Source: Ramlibacter lithotrophicus (GTDB lineage: Bacteria; Pseudomonadota; Gammaproteobacteria; Burkholderiales; Burkholderiaceae_C). Taken from it: a stretch of 64,000 bases of DNA. This document shows positions 8,331 to 16,582 of this stretch, one piece after another. Made by a program: the position numbers and the translations under genes. A model generated the notes under the pieces. The model worked only from the letters and a program-made list of their open reading frames with translations. It was not told where the DNA came from and did no database searches. How positions within the stretch are numbered: the stretch's first letter is position 1; each line of letters opens with the position of its first letter. The stretch spans positions 1 to 64,000 of the forward strand of contig NZ_VTOX01000004.1 of assembly GCF_012184415.1 (NCBI RefSeq), written 5' to 3'.

Positions 8331-9145
8331 TGGCCCCTCCGCCAGGCGCGCAGCGGCTCGAACCAGTGGTCGTGGAAGGGATAGATGGGGTTGCCGTAAT
8401 GGATCCACATCTGCCATCCCCACCAGCCGTACAGGAGCAGGAAGCCGGCCAGCGCGGCGAAGCTGCCCAACGCCACGTGGCCGAGCCGCTGTCGGACGGA
8501 CTGGCCGTGGAAGCCCCACAGGAAGGGCAGCAGGATCGCAAGCGGCCCGTTGCTCAGCTTGAAGGCGACCGACGCGCCGGCGCAGAGGCCGGAGAGCAGG
8601 ACGAGGGTCCGCGATCCGCTGGAGTCCTGCCGCCTGGGCACCATCGGCTGCACGCCCAGTGCCACGGCCCAGACGAGGGGGATGGCGGCCAGGACGTCGT
8701 TGGAGGTGGCGTCGAAGAGCGAAAGCACGACGCCGGTGAGAAACGCCAGGGCCACGCCAAGCCAGCGCATCGCGAGGCCGTACCAGCTCGCGTCCGGCAC
8801 GCCCGCTCGTGCCAGCAGCCACAGCGCAGGCACCGCGAGCAGGTTGAGGGATACCAGGACCACACCCCCCGTCGTGCCGCTCGATCCCGACGCGAACAGC
8901 TTGTAGAGCGGCCAGTACAGGTAAGGGTACTGGAACGACTGGTTGGAGGCGGCGAGGAAGTCGCGATCGAAGCGTGGCTCGTCGGCGATCCAGCCGAGAT
9001 AGACATGGTGGTTCAGTGCATCCCAACCCAGCCCGATCCCGCCGAGCGCGAGCGGCACGCACGCGAACGCCAGTCCGGCGACCAGGACCAGCGCGGCGAG
9101 TTCCGCCGCCGGCGACGGACCGGAGAAGGCGCGGCGCGGGGCCAT
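8327..9145 (-). CDS. Polytopic membrane protein, N-terminal half of a GT-C-like protein
   Basis: A 272-residue protein with about seven hydrophobic segments. Between the first two is GGIGLGWDALNHHVYLGWIA, a periplasmic acidic loop of the kind that carries the catalytic Asp in GT-C enzymes, followed by FQYPYLYWPLYKLF. It ends with GNPIYPFHDHWFEPLRAWRR. It starts one base after the stop of the upstream GT2 gene and overlaps the next gene by 4 bases. It most likely works with the 7152-8330 product as one functional unit in the glycan pathway. No catalytic role can be assigned with certainty. Confidence 0.6.
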   Translation of the reverse strand: MAPRRAFSGPSPAAELAALVLVAGLAFACVPLALGGIGLGWDALNHHVYLGWIADEPRFDRDFLAASNQSFQYPYLYWPLYKLFASGSSGTTGGVVLVSLNLLAVPALWLLARAGVPDASWYGLAMRWLGVALAFLTGVVLSLFDATSNDVLAAIPLVWAVALGVQPMVPRRQDSSGSRTLVLLSGLCAGASVAFKLSNGPLAILLPFLWGFHGQSVRQRLGHVALGSFAALAGFLLLYGWWGWQMWIHYGNPIYPFHDHWFEPLRAWRRGQ

Positions 9146-9146
9146 G

Positions 9147-10349
9147 TCAGGCCACGCGCGCGGAGCGCCAGCAGAAATGCAGCGCGCCCGCGAAGAAGGA
9201 TCCGATCGCCGCCTGCATGCCGCAGGCCATCATCGTGATCGCGGGGATGGCATAGCGCATGGTTTCGAGCGGATCGAGCTGGCCGAAGCCGCGGCGGCCC
9301 CAGTCGAAGGTCAGCCAGAGCGACCAGAACAGGCCGGCGGTGAAGGTGGCAAGTCCGAGCATGAGGCCATTCTCGATGGTGAACGACGACGCCCAACGCG
9401 TCATCCACGGCGGCTCGGCCACCAGCCCCGCCAGGACCGCGATCCACTTGCTGAGAAGCGCGAACACGATGAACTGGACTCCGAGGATGGTGGCGCCGGC
9501 CAGGTACAGCAGCGTATGAATGCCGAAGGGCAGGGTGCCTGGCGCGGGCGGCGCGAGCACCCCCAGGCCGAGGCCCGCCAGCCCGGCGACCAGGAGCGCG
9601 ACCCCGGGGTAGAGGAACAGCCACCTCGGGCAGAACAGCAGCAGGAAGCGCAGGTGGCGCCAGCCATCGCGCCAGGTACGCAGATGCGAAGGCCTTCCGC
9701 GCCCGTCGGGCCGCAACGTGGTCGGCACCTCTTCGATCCGCAGCCTCGCGAGCGCAGCCTTGGCGACCAGCTCGCTGGCGAACTCCATGCCGGGCGTGAT
9801 GAGGCCCAGCCCGAGCACCGCATCGCGCGAGAAGCCGCGCAGACCGCAATGGAAGTCGCCGATGCGGGTGCGGAAGAAGACCCGCCCGACGAAGCTGAGG
9901 ACCGGATTGCCGAGATACCGGTGGAGGAACGGCATGGCGTTCGGGGCGATGCCGCCGCGGAACCGGTTGCCCATCACCAGGTGGGCACCGCCGCGCAGCT
10001 TCCCGAGGAATTCCGACAGCCTCGAGAAATCGTAGCTGTCATCGGCATCCCCCATGATCACGTAGCGGCCACGCGCCGCGGCCACGCCGGCGAGCAGGGC
10101 GGCGCCGTATCCGCGCTGCGCGACGTGCAGCACGCGTGCACCCGCTTCCCGCGCGATGTCGGGCGATCCGTCCTCGGAGCCGTTGTCGGCCACCAGAACC
10201 TCGCCGCGCACGCCCGCGCCCTCGATGAAGCTGCGCGCGGCGCGGACGCACGCTCCCACCGTCCGGGCCTCGTTGAGGCACGGCATCAGGACGGTCAACT
10301 CGGGTGCGGCGTCATCCACGGCGGCGGCAGGTCGAACTTCGATGAGCAT
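9147..10349 (-). CDS. Dolichyl-phosphate mannose synthase-like GT2 with membrane tail
   Basis: A 400-residue enzyme. The N-terminal ~230 residues are a GT2 catalytic domain (ELTVLMPCLNEARTVGACVR, GEVLVADNGSEDGS, and the metal motif in IMGDADDSYDF). The C-terminal part has about four membrane segments. This layout matches DPMS/GtrB-like proteins that charge polyprenyl phosphate with a sugar for use by a GT-C enzyme on the other face of the membrane. The adjacent membrane protein pair fits that partner role. I start at ATG 10349 rather than the upstream TTG at 10370, which lies inside the pilin terminator hairpin. Confidence 0.8.
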   Translation of the reverse strand: MLIEVRPAAAVDDAAPELTVLMPCLNEARTVGACVRAARSFIEGAGVRGEVLVADNGSEDGSPDIAREAGARVLHVAQRGYGAALLAGVAAARGRYVIMGDADDSYDFSRLSEFLGKLRGGAHLVMGNRFRGGIAPNAMPFLHRYLGNPVLSFVGRVFFRTRIGDFHCGLRGFSRDAVLGLGLITPGMEFASELVAKAALARLRIEEVPTTLRPDGRGRPSHLRTWRDGWRHLRFLLLFCPRWLFLYPGVALLVAGLAGLGLGVLAPPAPGTLPFGIHTLLYLAGATILGVQFIVFALLSKWIAVLAGLVAEPPWMTRWASSFTIENGLMLGLATFTAGLFWSLWLTFDWGRRGFGQLDPLETMRYAIPAITMMACGMQAAIGSFFAGALHFCWRSARVA

Positions 10350-10359
10350 CCAAATGAAA

Positions 10360-10379
10360 CGAGCGGCCAAAGCCGCTCG
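10360..10379 (-). terminator. Likely intrinsic terminator of the pilin gene
   Basis: An 8-bp perfect stem (CGAGCGGC and its complement) with a 4-base loop lies 32 bases after the pilin stop. On the minus strand it is followed by the short T-rich run TTTCATTT. Strong pilin expression with a terminator before the glycosyltransferase genes is a common arrangement. Confidence 0.6.
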
Positions 10380-10411
10380 CTCATCATCTCAGATGCCAGG
10401 CAACCGGGCTA

Positions 10412-10891
10412 TCAGGTACCGCGGCAGGAACCGGGCAGGAACTTGGGCGGCATCGGGGTCGTGGCGTCCGGACCGCAGACCCACTTGAACACCGGGGAAC
10501 CCATGTGGTTCGTCGTCGCCGGGTTCTTGGGGGTGCTGCCATCGTGGTACGGCGTCAGGTTGATCTTCTTGCCGTCGATGTTGGAGTCGCCGAAGCCAGT
10601 CGCCTCGACCGTGATCACGCCAGCCGTGCTGGTATGGATGCTCCTGACGTACTTGCTGGTCTGGTCCGTCGCCTCGCAGCCCCAGCCGTCGGCCGTCGGG
10701 GTCGACGAACCGGACTGATACACCTCGGTGATCGTCGTGCGGCAGGCGGACGCGGCCAGCACCACTTCGGACATCTTGGCCCGCTTCGTGTAGTCCTGAT
10801 ACGCGGGCAGCGCCACGGCGGCCAGAATGCCGATGATCGCAACCACGATCATCAGTTCGATAAGGGTGAAACCCTGTTGCATACGCTTCAT
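10412..10891 (-). CDS. pilA: Type IV pilin PilA
   Basis: A 159-residue prepilin. It has a 7-residue type III leader (MKRMQQG) cut before F8 in the motif [19 protein letters not shown], with Glu12 at mature position +5. The hydrophobic N-terminal helix is followed by a globular head with four cysteines; the last two bracket a C-terminal loop as in class IVa pilins. It would be the major subunit of a type IV pilus used in twitching, attachment or DNA uptake. I chose ATG 10891 because GGAGGT sits just upstream. It has its own sigma-54 promoter at 10927-10941 and follows a GspE/PilB-type ATPase gene on the same strand. Confidence 0.92.
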   Translation of the reverse strand: MKRMQQGFTLIELMIVVAIIGILAAVALPAYQDYTKRAKMSEVVLAASACRTTITEVYQSGSSTPTADGWGCEATDQTSKYVRSIHTSTAGVITVEATGFGDSNIDGKKINLTPYHDGSTPKNPATTNHMGSPVFKWVCGPDATTPMPPKFLPGSCRGT

Positions 10892-10926
10892 GTGACCTCC
10901 GAAAGTGAAAGAAGCCGGGTGGATTC

Positions 10927-10941
10927 GCAATAGCTGTGCCA
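10927..10941 (-). promoter_or_regulatory. Sigma-54 (RpoN) promoter of pilA
   Basis: On the minus strand the sequence reads TGGCAC-AGCTA-TTGC, which matches the sigma-54 consensus TGGCAC-N5-TTGC exactly. It lies 36 bases upstream of the pilA start, which puts transcription start about 25 bases before the ATG. Sigma-54 with the PilS/PilR pair is the established control of pilA in Pseudomonas and relatives; PilR itself is not in this window. Confidence 0.85.
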
Positions 10942-10950
10942 GCGCATGTT

Positions 10951-10968
10951 GTAGTTCCATGGAACTAC
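10951..10968. promoter_or_regulatory. 18-bp perfect palindrome next to the pilA promoter
   Basis: The sequence GTAGTTCCATGGAACTAC is a perfect 18-bp palindrome beginning ten bases upstream of the -24 element. Its position immediately behind the sigma-54 promoter, in the gap after the ATPase gene, suits a dimeric regulator site. It does not match the CRP consensus TGTGA-N6-TCACA. It could instead form a transcript hairpin at the end of the ATPase message, though no T-run follows. Confidence 0.45.
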
Positions 10969-11068
10969 TTTTCGGGTGCTTTGCTGGTCCGCGCTGCCCA
11001 AAAACGGCCGAGCTTCCCGCTCATCCGACATTTTTGTCATCGCTGGCTGCGTCGGCGCCCGGCGCGCC

Positions 11069-13477
11069 CTACTTGATGCAGACGGCGCGCACCTGCTTCA
11101 GGTCGGTCAGCCCCAGCATCACCTTCTCCATCCCGTCCATCTTCAGCGTGCGCATGCCGGTCTCGACCGCATGGGCGAACAGCGCCGCCACGCGGGCTCG
11201 CTCCTGGATCAGGCGCTTCATCTCGTCGTCCGCCACCAGCAACTCGTGCAGGCCCAGCCGGCCCTTGTAGCCGGTCTGGTTGCATTTGTCGCAGCCCACC
11301 GCCTTGTGGAAGCGCAGGTGGCCGCCCTGGCCGTAGAGCTTCAGCCAGCTCTCGTACAGCTTCTTCGCCTCCCCGGCGTAATCCGCCTTCCAGGCGGTGG
11401 TGTTGCGCAGTTCCTCGGCGTACTCGGCGATGAACAGCTTCACTTCTTCCTGGTCCGGCGCGTACTCCTGCTTGCAGTCGCACAGCTTCTTGGCCAGGCG
11501 CTGGGCCAGGATGCCGAGCAGGGCATCGGCGAAATTGAACGGGTCCATGCCCATGTCCAGCAGGCGCACGATCGACTCCGGCGCGGAGTTGGTGTGCAGC
11601 GTCGAGAACACGAGGTGGCCGGTCAGCGAGGCCTCCACGCCCATCGAGACCGTCTCGTGGTCGCGCGACTCGCCGACCATGATGATGTCCGGGTCGGCGC
11701 GCAGGAAGGCCCGCATGATGGTCGCGAAATCGATGCCCGCCTTCTTGTTGATCTGGACCTGGCGCAGCCCTTTCTGCGTGATCTCGACCGGGTCCTCGGC
11801 GGTCCAGATCTTGGTGTCCGGCGTGTTGAGGAATTTCAGGATGGAGTGCAGCGTCGTCGTCTTGCCCGAGCCGGTCGGACCGCACACGTAGAACAGCCCG
11901 TACGGCTTGCTCACGGTCTTCTCGAGCCGCTCGCGGTTGTGCGGCGTCAGGCCGAGCTTCTCCAGCGGGATCGGCTCGCCGGCGGCCAGGATCCGCATCA
12001 CCACGTCCTCGACACCGCCGGCCGACGGGATCGTGGCGACGCGCAATTCGATGTCGAGCGGGCCGAACTTCCTGAACTTGATCTTGCCGTCCTGGGGCTT
12101 GCGCTTTTCCGAGATGTCCAGGTCGCACATGATCTTCAGGCGCGTCACCAGGGCCTGCCGGAAATGCGACGGCACCTCGATGTAGGGCTGCAGGCTGCCG
12201 TCGATGCGGAAACGGATGCCCGTCTTCGACTTGCCGGGCATCGGCTCGATGTGGATGTCGGATGCCTTCTGCTGGTAGGCGTCGACGATGACCTTGTTGA
12301 CGAACTTGACCAGTTCGTTGTCGGCGGCCGCGCTCTCGAGGGCGGTTTCGTCGCCGTTCTCCTCCTCCAGCGCCCCGCCCATGTCGGCCAGCAGCTCGTC
12401 GATCGAAGCTTCCTTGTCGCCGCCGTACAGCTGGACCAGCGTTTCGTCGAATTCGGCCTGCGTGGTCACCCGGTACGTGAACTTCGTGAAGCGCGGGAAC
12501 ACCTGCGGCACGACGCGGGAGCCCCGCACCGCCTCCGGATCGGTGCACATGATCACGAGTCCTTCGGGCGACTCCTCCAGCGGGATCCAGCGGTGCTCCT
12601 GCACGAACTCGCGCTTGAGCGGTCCCTGGAGCTGCTCGGACCGGATGCGGCCGGCATTGAACGGCTCGTACGGCACCCCGAAGAACTTCGACAGCGACGC
12701 GCCGATCTGCCCCGGCCGGATCCTGAAGTTCTCCATCAGCATGCGCTCGACCGGCTCGCCCTGCTCGCGCGCCTTGCGGATGCACTCCTGCAGCTCCGCG
12801 GCCGTCATCACGCCATCGTTGACGAGCGCGTCGTATTTCGTTGCGCGGCGCCGCTGCTCGTCCGACGCCTTCTGCATGCGCTGGCGGATGGCCGTCGCCA
12901 GCGTCTTGCACAACTGGGTCGCACCCTCGACTTCCAGTTCGCCGAACGGCTGGTCGTTCTTGTTGTTGATCACCTGCAGCACGCCGTGCAGCTTCTCGCC
13001 GTCGGCGATCGGCAGCACCAGCATCTGCCTGGTCCGGTACCCCGAGCGCTTGTCCACTTCCTTCAGGAACATGAGCGATGGATTGATCCGCCGCAGCGCC
13101 TCCTCGTCGTACACGTCCGCGATGTTGAGGACCTGGCCGCTGAGCGCCACGTAGCCGGCGATGCTCTGCGCGCTGATCGGCAGCTTGAGGTCGCGGCTGG
13201 TGTTCAGGCCGGTCTTCACCTTGGAGATGATGGCGCTGCGGTCCTCGGTCACCGCGTACAGCGTCAGGCGGTCCGCATTGAGCAGCTTGCAGATGTCCTG
13301 GCTCGACTCGAGCATGATCTGCTCGACGTTCTCGGTGTCGTGGATGCGCGTGGTGACCTGCTGCAGCCGCCGGTAGAACAGCGCCTCGAAGGAGACGCCG
13401 CGCTTGTCGGGCGGCAGCTGCTGCGACTCCAGGAACGCCAGCTCGGAATCCGGCGGCCGCGGCAAGACCGCGCTCAC
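11069..13477 (-). CDS. GAF-domain GspE/PilB-family secretion/pilus ATPase
   Basis: An 802-residue hexameric AAA-type motor. Order: GAF domain (about 40-205), GspE/PilB N-terminal domain (about 225-350), then the ATPase core with Walker A GPTGSGKTTT at 533-542, an Asp-rich box around IWTAEDPVE, a Walker B region FLRADPDIIMVGE, and a tetracysteine zinc site (Cys666, 668, 729, 732) whose two halves are about 60 residues apart. GTG 13477 overlaps the stop of the upstream phosphodiesterase gene (GTGA). PilB-type enzymes usually carry MshEN/GspE-N regions; an N-terminal GAF is unusual and suggests control by a small ligand, possibly the cyclic nucleotide handled by its neighbours. Assembly of the adjacent pilin is inferred. 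Confidence 0.85.
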   Translation of the reverse strand: MSAVLPRPPDSELAFLESQQLPPDKRGVSFEALFYRRLQQVTTRIHDTENVEQIMLESSQDICKLLNADRLTLYAVTEDRSAIISKVKTGLNTSRDLKLPISAQSIAGYVALSGQVLNIADVYDEEALRRINPSLMFLKEVDKRSGYRTRQMLVLPIADGEKLHGVLQVINNKNDQPFGELEVEGATQLCKTLATAIRQRMQKASDEQRRRATKYDALVNDGVMTAAELQECIRKAREQGEPVERMLMENFRIRPGQIGASLSKFFGVPYEPFNAGRIRSEQLQGPLKREFVQEHRWIPLEESPEGLVIMCTDPEAVRGSRVVPQVFPRFTKFTYRVTTQAEFDETLVQLYGGDKEASIDELLADMGGALEEENGDETALESAAADNELVKFVNKVIVDAYQQKASDIHIEPMPGKSKTGIRFRIDGSLQPYIEVPSHFRQALVTRLKIMCDLDISEKRKPQDGKIKFRKFGPLDIELRVATIPSAGGVEDVVMRILAAGEPIPLEKLGLTPHNRERLEKTVSKPYGLFYVCGPTGSGKTTTLHSILKFLNTPDTKIWTAEDPVEITQKGLRQVQINKKAGIDFATIMRAFLRADPDIIMVGESRDHETVSMGVEASLTGHLVFSTLHTNSAPESIVRLLDMGMDPFNFADALLGILAQRLAKKLCDCKQEYAPDQEEVKLFIAEYAEELRNTTAWKADYAGEAKKLYESWLKLYGQGGHLRFHKAVGCDKCNQTGYKGRLGLHELLVADDEMKRLIQERARVAALFAHAVETGMRTLKMDGMEKVMLGLTDLKQVRAVCIK

Positions 13478-14265
13478 AGCTCGAATTCCTGGCCGGCGCG
13501 CAGCCACCGGATGTCGTGCGCGACGTTGTGGCCGAACGGCTGCGTCTGGTCGAAGCGCTGGATCTCGCTCATGATCAGGTCGGTTTCGGCCGGCTTGGTG
13601 TGCATGATGTAAATGGGGAAATTCTTGTTCCGGTCGATTCGATCCAGCTCGTTGGCAAGCACGTGCGGCGACAGGTGCAGGCTGCGCTCGGCGAGTTCCT
13701 TCTCGCGGTTGCTGAAGGCCGTCTCGATCACCAGCGCCGCGACGTCCAGCTCGTTCAGGCGGCGCCAGAAGGCGGGATTGCGCTCGGTGTCGCCGGTGAA
13801 AACCCAGCAGCCACCGCCCGCCGTGACGGCATAGCCGACGGCGGGGACCGTGTGCACCGCAGGCAGCACCTCGATGTGCTTGCCGCCGAGGTGCAGGGTC
13901 TCGCCGACGTGAAGCTCACGGAACTGCACGAACGGGGCCCGCTCCGAGGGAATCCGGGTGAAGTCCGGCCAGATCACGTCGTTGAACACGTGCGCCCTGA
14001 GGGCGGCGATCGTCCCGGCGAGCGCATGGACCTGCACCGGCCGGGCCAGCCCGGACGCGATCGCGTCGACCATCAGCGGCAGCGCGGCGACGTGGTCCAG
14101 GTGCGAATGCGTGAGCAGGACGTGCTCGATGCCGCGCATCTCGTCGAGCGTGAGGTCGCCCACTCCCGTGCCGGCGTCGAGCAGGACGTCGCGGTCGATC
14201 AGGAAGGACGTGGTCCGGCAGTCCTTCGCGATCGCGCCGGAGCAACCCAGCACCCGCACCTTCAT
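13474..14265 (-). CDS. MBL-fold 3',5'-cyclic-nucleotide phosphodiesterase candidate (class II type)
   Basis: A 263-residue metallo-beta-lactamase-fold hydrolase. The metal motif is THSHLDHVAALPLM, with further ligands in PAVHTVP, FTGDTE and the late HTKP. The set fits the class II cyclic nucleotide phosphodiesterase family (PDE1/CpdP), which hydrolyses cAMP. The location between an adenylate cyclase gene (27 bases upstream) and the GAF-ATPase gene (4-base overlap downstream) supports a signal-clearing role. A related MBL hydrolase with another substrate cannot be excluded from sequence alone. Confidence 0.7.
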   Translation of the reverse strand: MKVRVLGCSGAIAKDCRTTSFLIDRDVLLDAGTGVGDLTLDEMRGIEHVLLTHSHLDHVAALPLMVDAIASGLARPVQVHALAGTIAALRAHVFNDVIWPDFTRIPSERAPFVQFRELHVGETLHLGGKHIEVLPAVHTVPAVGYAVTAGGGCWVFTGDTERNPAFWRRLNELDVAALVIETAFSNREKELAERSLHLSPHVLANELDRIDRNKNFPIYIMHTKPAETDLIMSEIQRFDQTQPFGHNVAHDIRWLRAGQEFEL

Positions 14266-14292
14266 GTCAATCTCCGCCGAGCCATGGATTGC

Positions 14293-16542
14293 TCACTTGG
14301 TTTCGAACCTGCTCGTGCCGTCCCACTCCGGATCCAGCGGCAGCGTTCGCAGCGAGGCTACACGCTGGGCATAGAGTTCGTAAAGGTATTTTTTCGGGTT
14401 CATCCGCCGCAGCTCGGGCAACAGCAGGTCGCAGTGGTCCCAGTCCTGCGCGCGGTACGCCTCGAGGAACGTCGCCCAGGCCTGGAGCTCCTCCTGCGCC
14501 GCCCTGTCGATGCGCCCGGCCGGGGCGGCCGGCCAGTAGATGGCCACACTCTGCTCCTTTCCCTTGACCCGGACACGGTCAATTTCCTGCCAGGCGAAGT
14601 CCGGCGCCTGGCGGCGGGTGGCCTCGCTGGCCACGATGTCCACGCCGTACACCTTGGAGAGGCCCTCGAGGCGCGAGCCCAGGTTGACCGCGTCGCCGAT
14701 CACGGTGTAGCTGCGCCGGATGTCGGAGCCCATGTCGCCGACGAACATCATCCCGGTGTTCAGGCCGATGCCGACGCCGATCTCCGCCCTTCCCCTGGCG
14801 CGCTGCTCCTCGTTGATCCGGCGCACGGCGTTGGCCATCTCCAGCGCGCACTTGACGGCATAGTGCGCGGGCTGCTCGATCTCGACGGGCGCGCCCCAGA
14901 AGGCCATCACGCAGTCGCCCATGTACTTGTCGATGGTGCCCCGGTTGCTGCGGATCACGTCGGTGAGCCGGTTGAACAGCGTGTTGAGAAGTTCCTGCAC
15001 CTGCGCGGGCTGCAGCTGTTCGGACACCTTCGTGAAATTGCGCATGTCGCAGAACATCACCGTCAGTTCGCGGCTGGCGGCCTTCATGCTGTAGCTGTCC
15101 GGGTCCTTCACCATCTCGTCGACCAGTTCCGGCGGCACGTAGGTGCCGAACAGGTTGGCCAGTTCGCGCTTGCTGCGGCTCTCGACGAAATAGCCATAGC
15201 TCATGTTGAGCGCCGACGTGACGATGGCCATCCCCAACGCGGCGGCGAGCGGCAGCACCAGGCCGGCGCCCGTGTACAACGCGAAATTCAGCGCCACGAT
15301 GCCGGCGATCACCACCGCGCTGAGCACCAGCGCCCGGCGCGCGGTGAGCAGCGGCAATGCCAGGGCGAGCACGAGGCCGGCCAGGAGCAGGACCACGAGG
15401 TCGAATCCCCTCGCGTAGTCGGGCTGCACCAGCATGCGGTTGTCCAGCAGCCCCGACAACAGGTTCGCGTGGATCTCGACGCCCGAATACGTCTCCCCGA
15501 CCGGCGTGACGCGATGATCCAGCAGGCCGGGGGCCGTCGTTCCCACCAGGACGATCTTGCCCTTGAGCGTGCCGGGCGGGATGCGCTTGGCGATCAGGTC
15601 CGACGCCGAGACGTACCGGAACGAGCCGCCCTCGGGACCGCCCGGTCCGCGAAACGGAACCAGCGTGGTCACGGCCTCGGCCACGGGAATCGCGAAGATC
15701 TTCTGTCCGAGCCGCAGCCGCACGCTCTCCAGGTTCTGGTATTCGCCGGGCACGGTACCTTCCGGAGGAAACCCCGGCTCGACGGTGGGCAGACCCATCA
15801 GCAGGCGGAACACCGCCAGCGACAGCGACTCGTAGTAGCGGTCCTGGTACTCCGCGATCAGCGGAACGGAACGGACCACGCCGTCCGGGTCCACGGCGGG
15901 ATTGAAGAACCCGCCCATGGTCGTGGCGCCGGCGATCGGCGCGATGTTGGCGCCGAAACCGTTCCAGCTCGTGACCTTGATCGGCAGGCCGCGCAGCGCG
16001 CCCTTGTCCATCACCGGGGGCGGCAGCACCCCCGCCGTGCGCCCGCCCCGGTCACTCGTGAAGTAGTAGCCCAGCACCACCGGCCGCTGCCGCAGGGATC
16101 TTGCGAACAGCGCGTCGTAATCGAGGGAGCCCTGCAGCTGCTGCAGCTTCTGGACGAAACCGGGCTCGTCCTTCAGGTCGCCGCTCGCCAGCCGCCGCAG
16201 CTGCTGCAGTCCGGAGGTGTCGTCCTCCTCGGGAAACACGACGTCGAAGCCGACGACGCTGACCTGCTGGCGATCGAACAGCTCGTCCATCAGTTCGGCG
16301 AGCCGGACACGGGCCCATGGCCAGTGCCCCACCTCCGCCAGGCTCTTTTCGTCGATGTCGACGACGACGATCCGCTCGTCGAGCGTGCGGGGCATCGTCC
16401 AGCGCAGCCGGGCATCGTAGATGATGCTGTCCAGCCGCTGCAGCACGCCGATCGGCAGCGCGTCGGTGGCATGCAGCAGGGCGAACAGGAGCGGCACGAG
16501 CGCGATGGCGATTCGCGCTCCGTGTCTTCGTAGGGCTTTCAT
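14293..16542 (-). CDS. CHASE2-domain class III adenylate cyclase
   Basis: A 749-residue inner-membrane sensor enzyme. An N-terminal membrane segment leads to a ~320-residue periplasmic CHASE2 domain (VVDIDEKSLAEVGHWPWARV, VVGFDVVFPE, GKIVLVGTTAPGL), then three membrane helices, then a class III cyclase domain at about 480-660. The metal-binding Asps are in VMFCDMRNFT and KYMGDCVMAFWG. The purine-selecting pair is Lys (in IDKYMGD) and Thr (in YTVIGDAVN), as in cyanobacterial CyaB1-type adenylate cyclases, so ATP is the likely substrate. A helical tail follows. It lies 27 bases before the phosphodiesterase gene and 40 bases after the FHA gene, so maker and breaker of the signal are in one operon. 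Confidence 0.88.
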   Translation of the reverse strand: MKALRRHGARIAIALVPLLFALLHATDALPIGVLQRLDSIIYDARLRWTMPRTLDERIVVVDIDEKSLAEVGHWPWARVRLAELMDELFDRQQVSVVGFDVVFPEEDDTSGLQQLRRLASGDLKDEPGFVQKLQQLQGSLDYDALFARSLRQRPVVLGYYFTSDRGGRTAGVLPPPVMDKGALRGLPIKVTSWNGFGANIAPIAGATTMGGFFNPAVDPDGVVRSVPLIAEYQDRYYESLSLAVFRLLMGLPTVEPGFPPEGTVPGEYQNLESVRLRLGQKIFAIPVAEAVTTLVPFRGPGGPEGGSFRYVSASDLIAKRIPPGTLKGKIVLVGTTAPGLLDHRVTPVGETYSGVEIHANLLSGLLDNRMLVQPDYARGFDLVVLLLAGLVLALALPLLTARRALVLSAVVIAGIVALNFALYTGAGLVLPLAAALGMAIVTSALNMSYGYFVESRSKRELANLFGTYVPPELVDEMVKDPDSYSMKAASRELTVMFCDMRNFTKVSEQLQPAQVQELLNTLFNRLTDVIRSNRGTIDKYMGDCVMAFWGAPVEIEQPAHYAVKCALEMANAVRRINEEQRARGRAEIGVGIGLNTGMMFVGDMGSDIRRSYTVIGDAVNLGSRLEGLSKVYGVDIVASEATRRQAPDFAWQEIDRVRVKGKEQSVAIYWPAAPAGRIDRAAQEELQAWATFLEAYRAQDWDHCDLLLPELRRMNPKKYLYELYAQRVASLRTLPLDPEWDGTSRFETK

Positions 16543-16582
16543 CCGTTCAGGCCTCGGCCGCCGGCGAGCCGCGGCAACGGCG

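Noticed and set aside
10976-16533. Long plus-strand frames of 878 and 1005 codons opposite the ATPase, phosphodiesterase and cyclase genes
   Set aside because: They mirror well-supported minus-strand genes, have no recognisable motifs and no ribosome sites; they are G/C-bias shadows.
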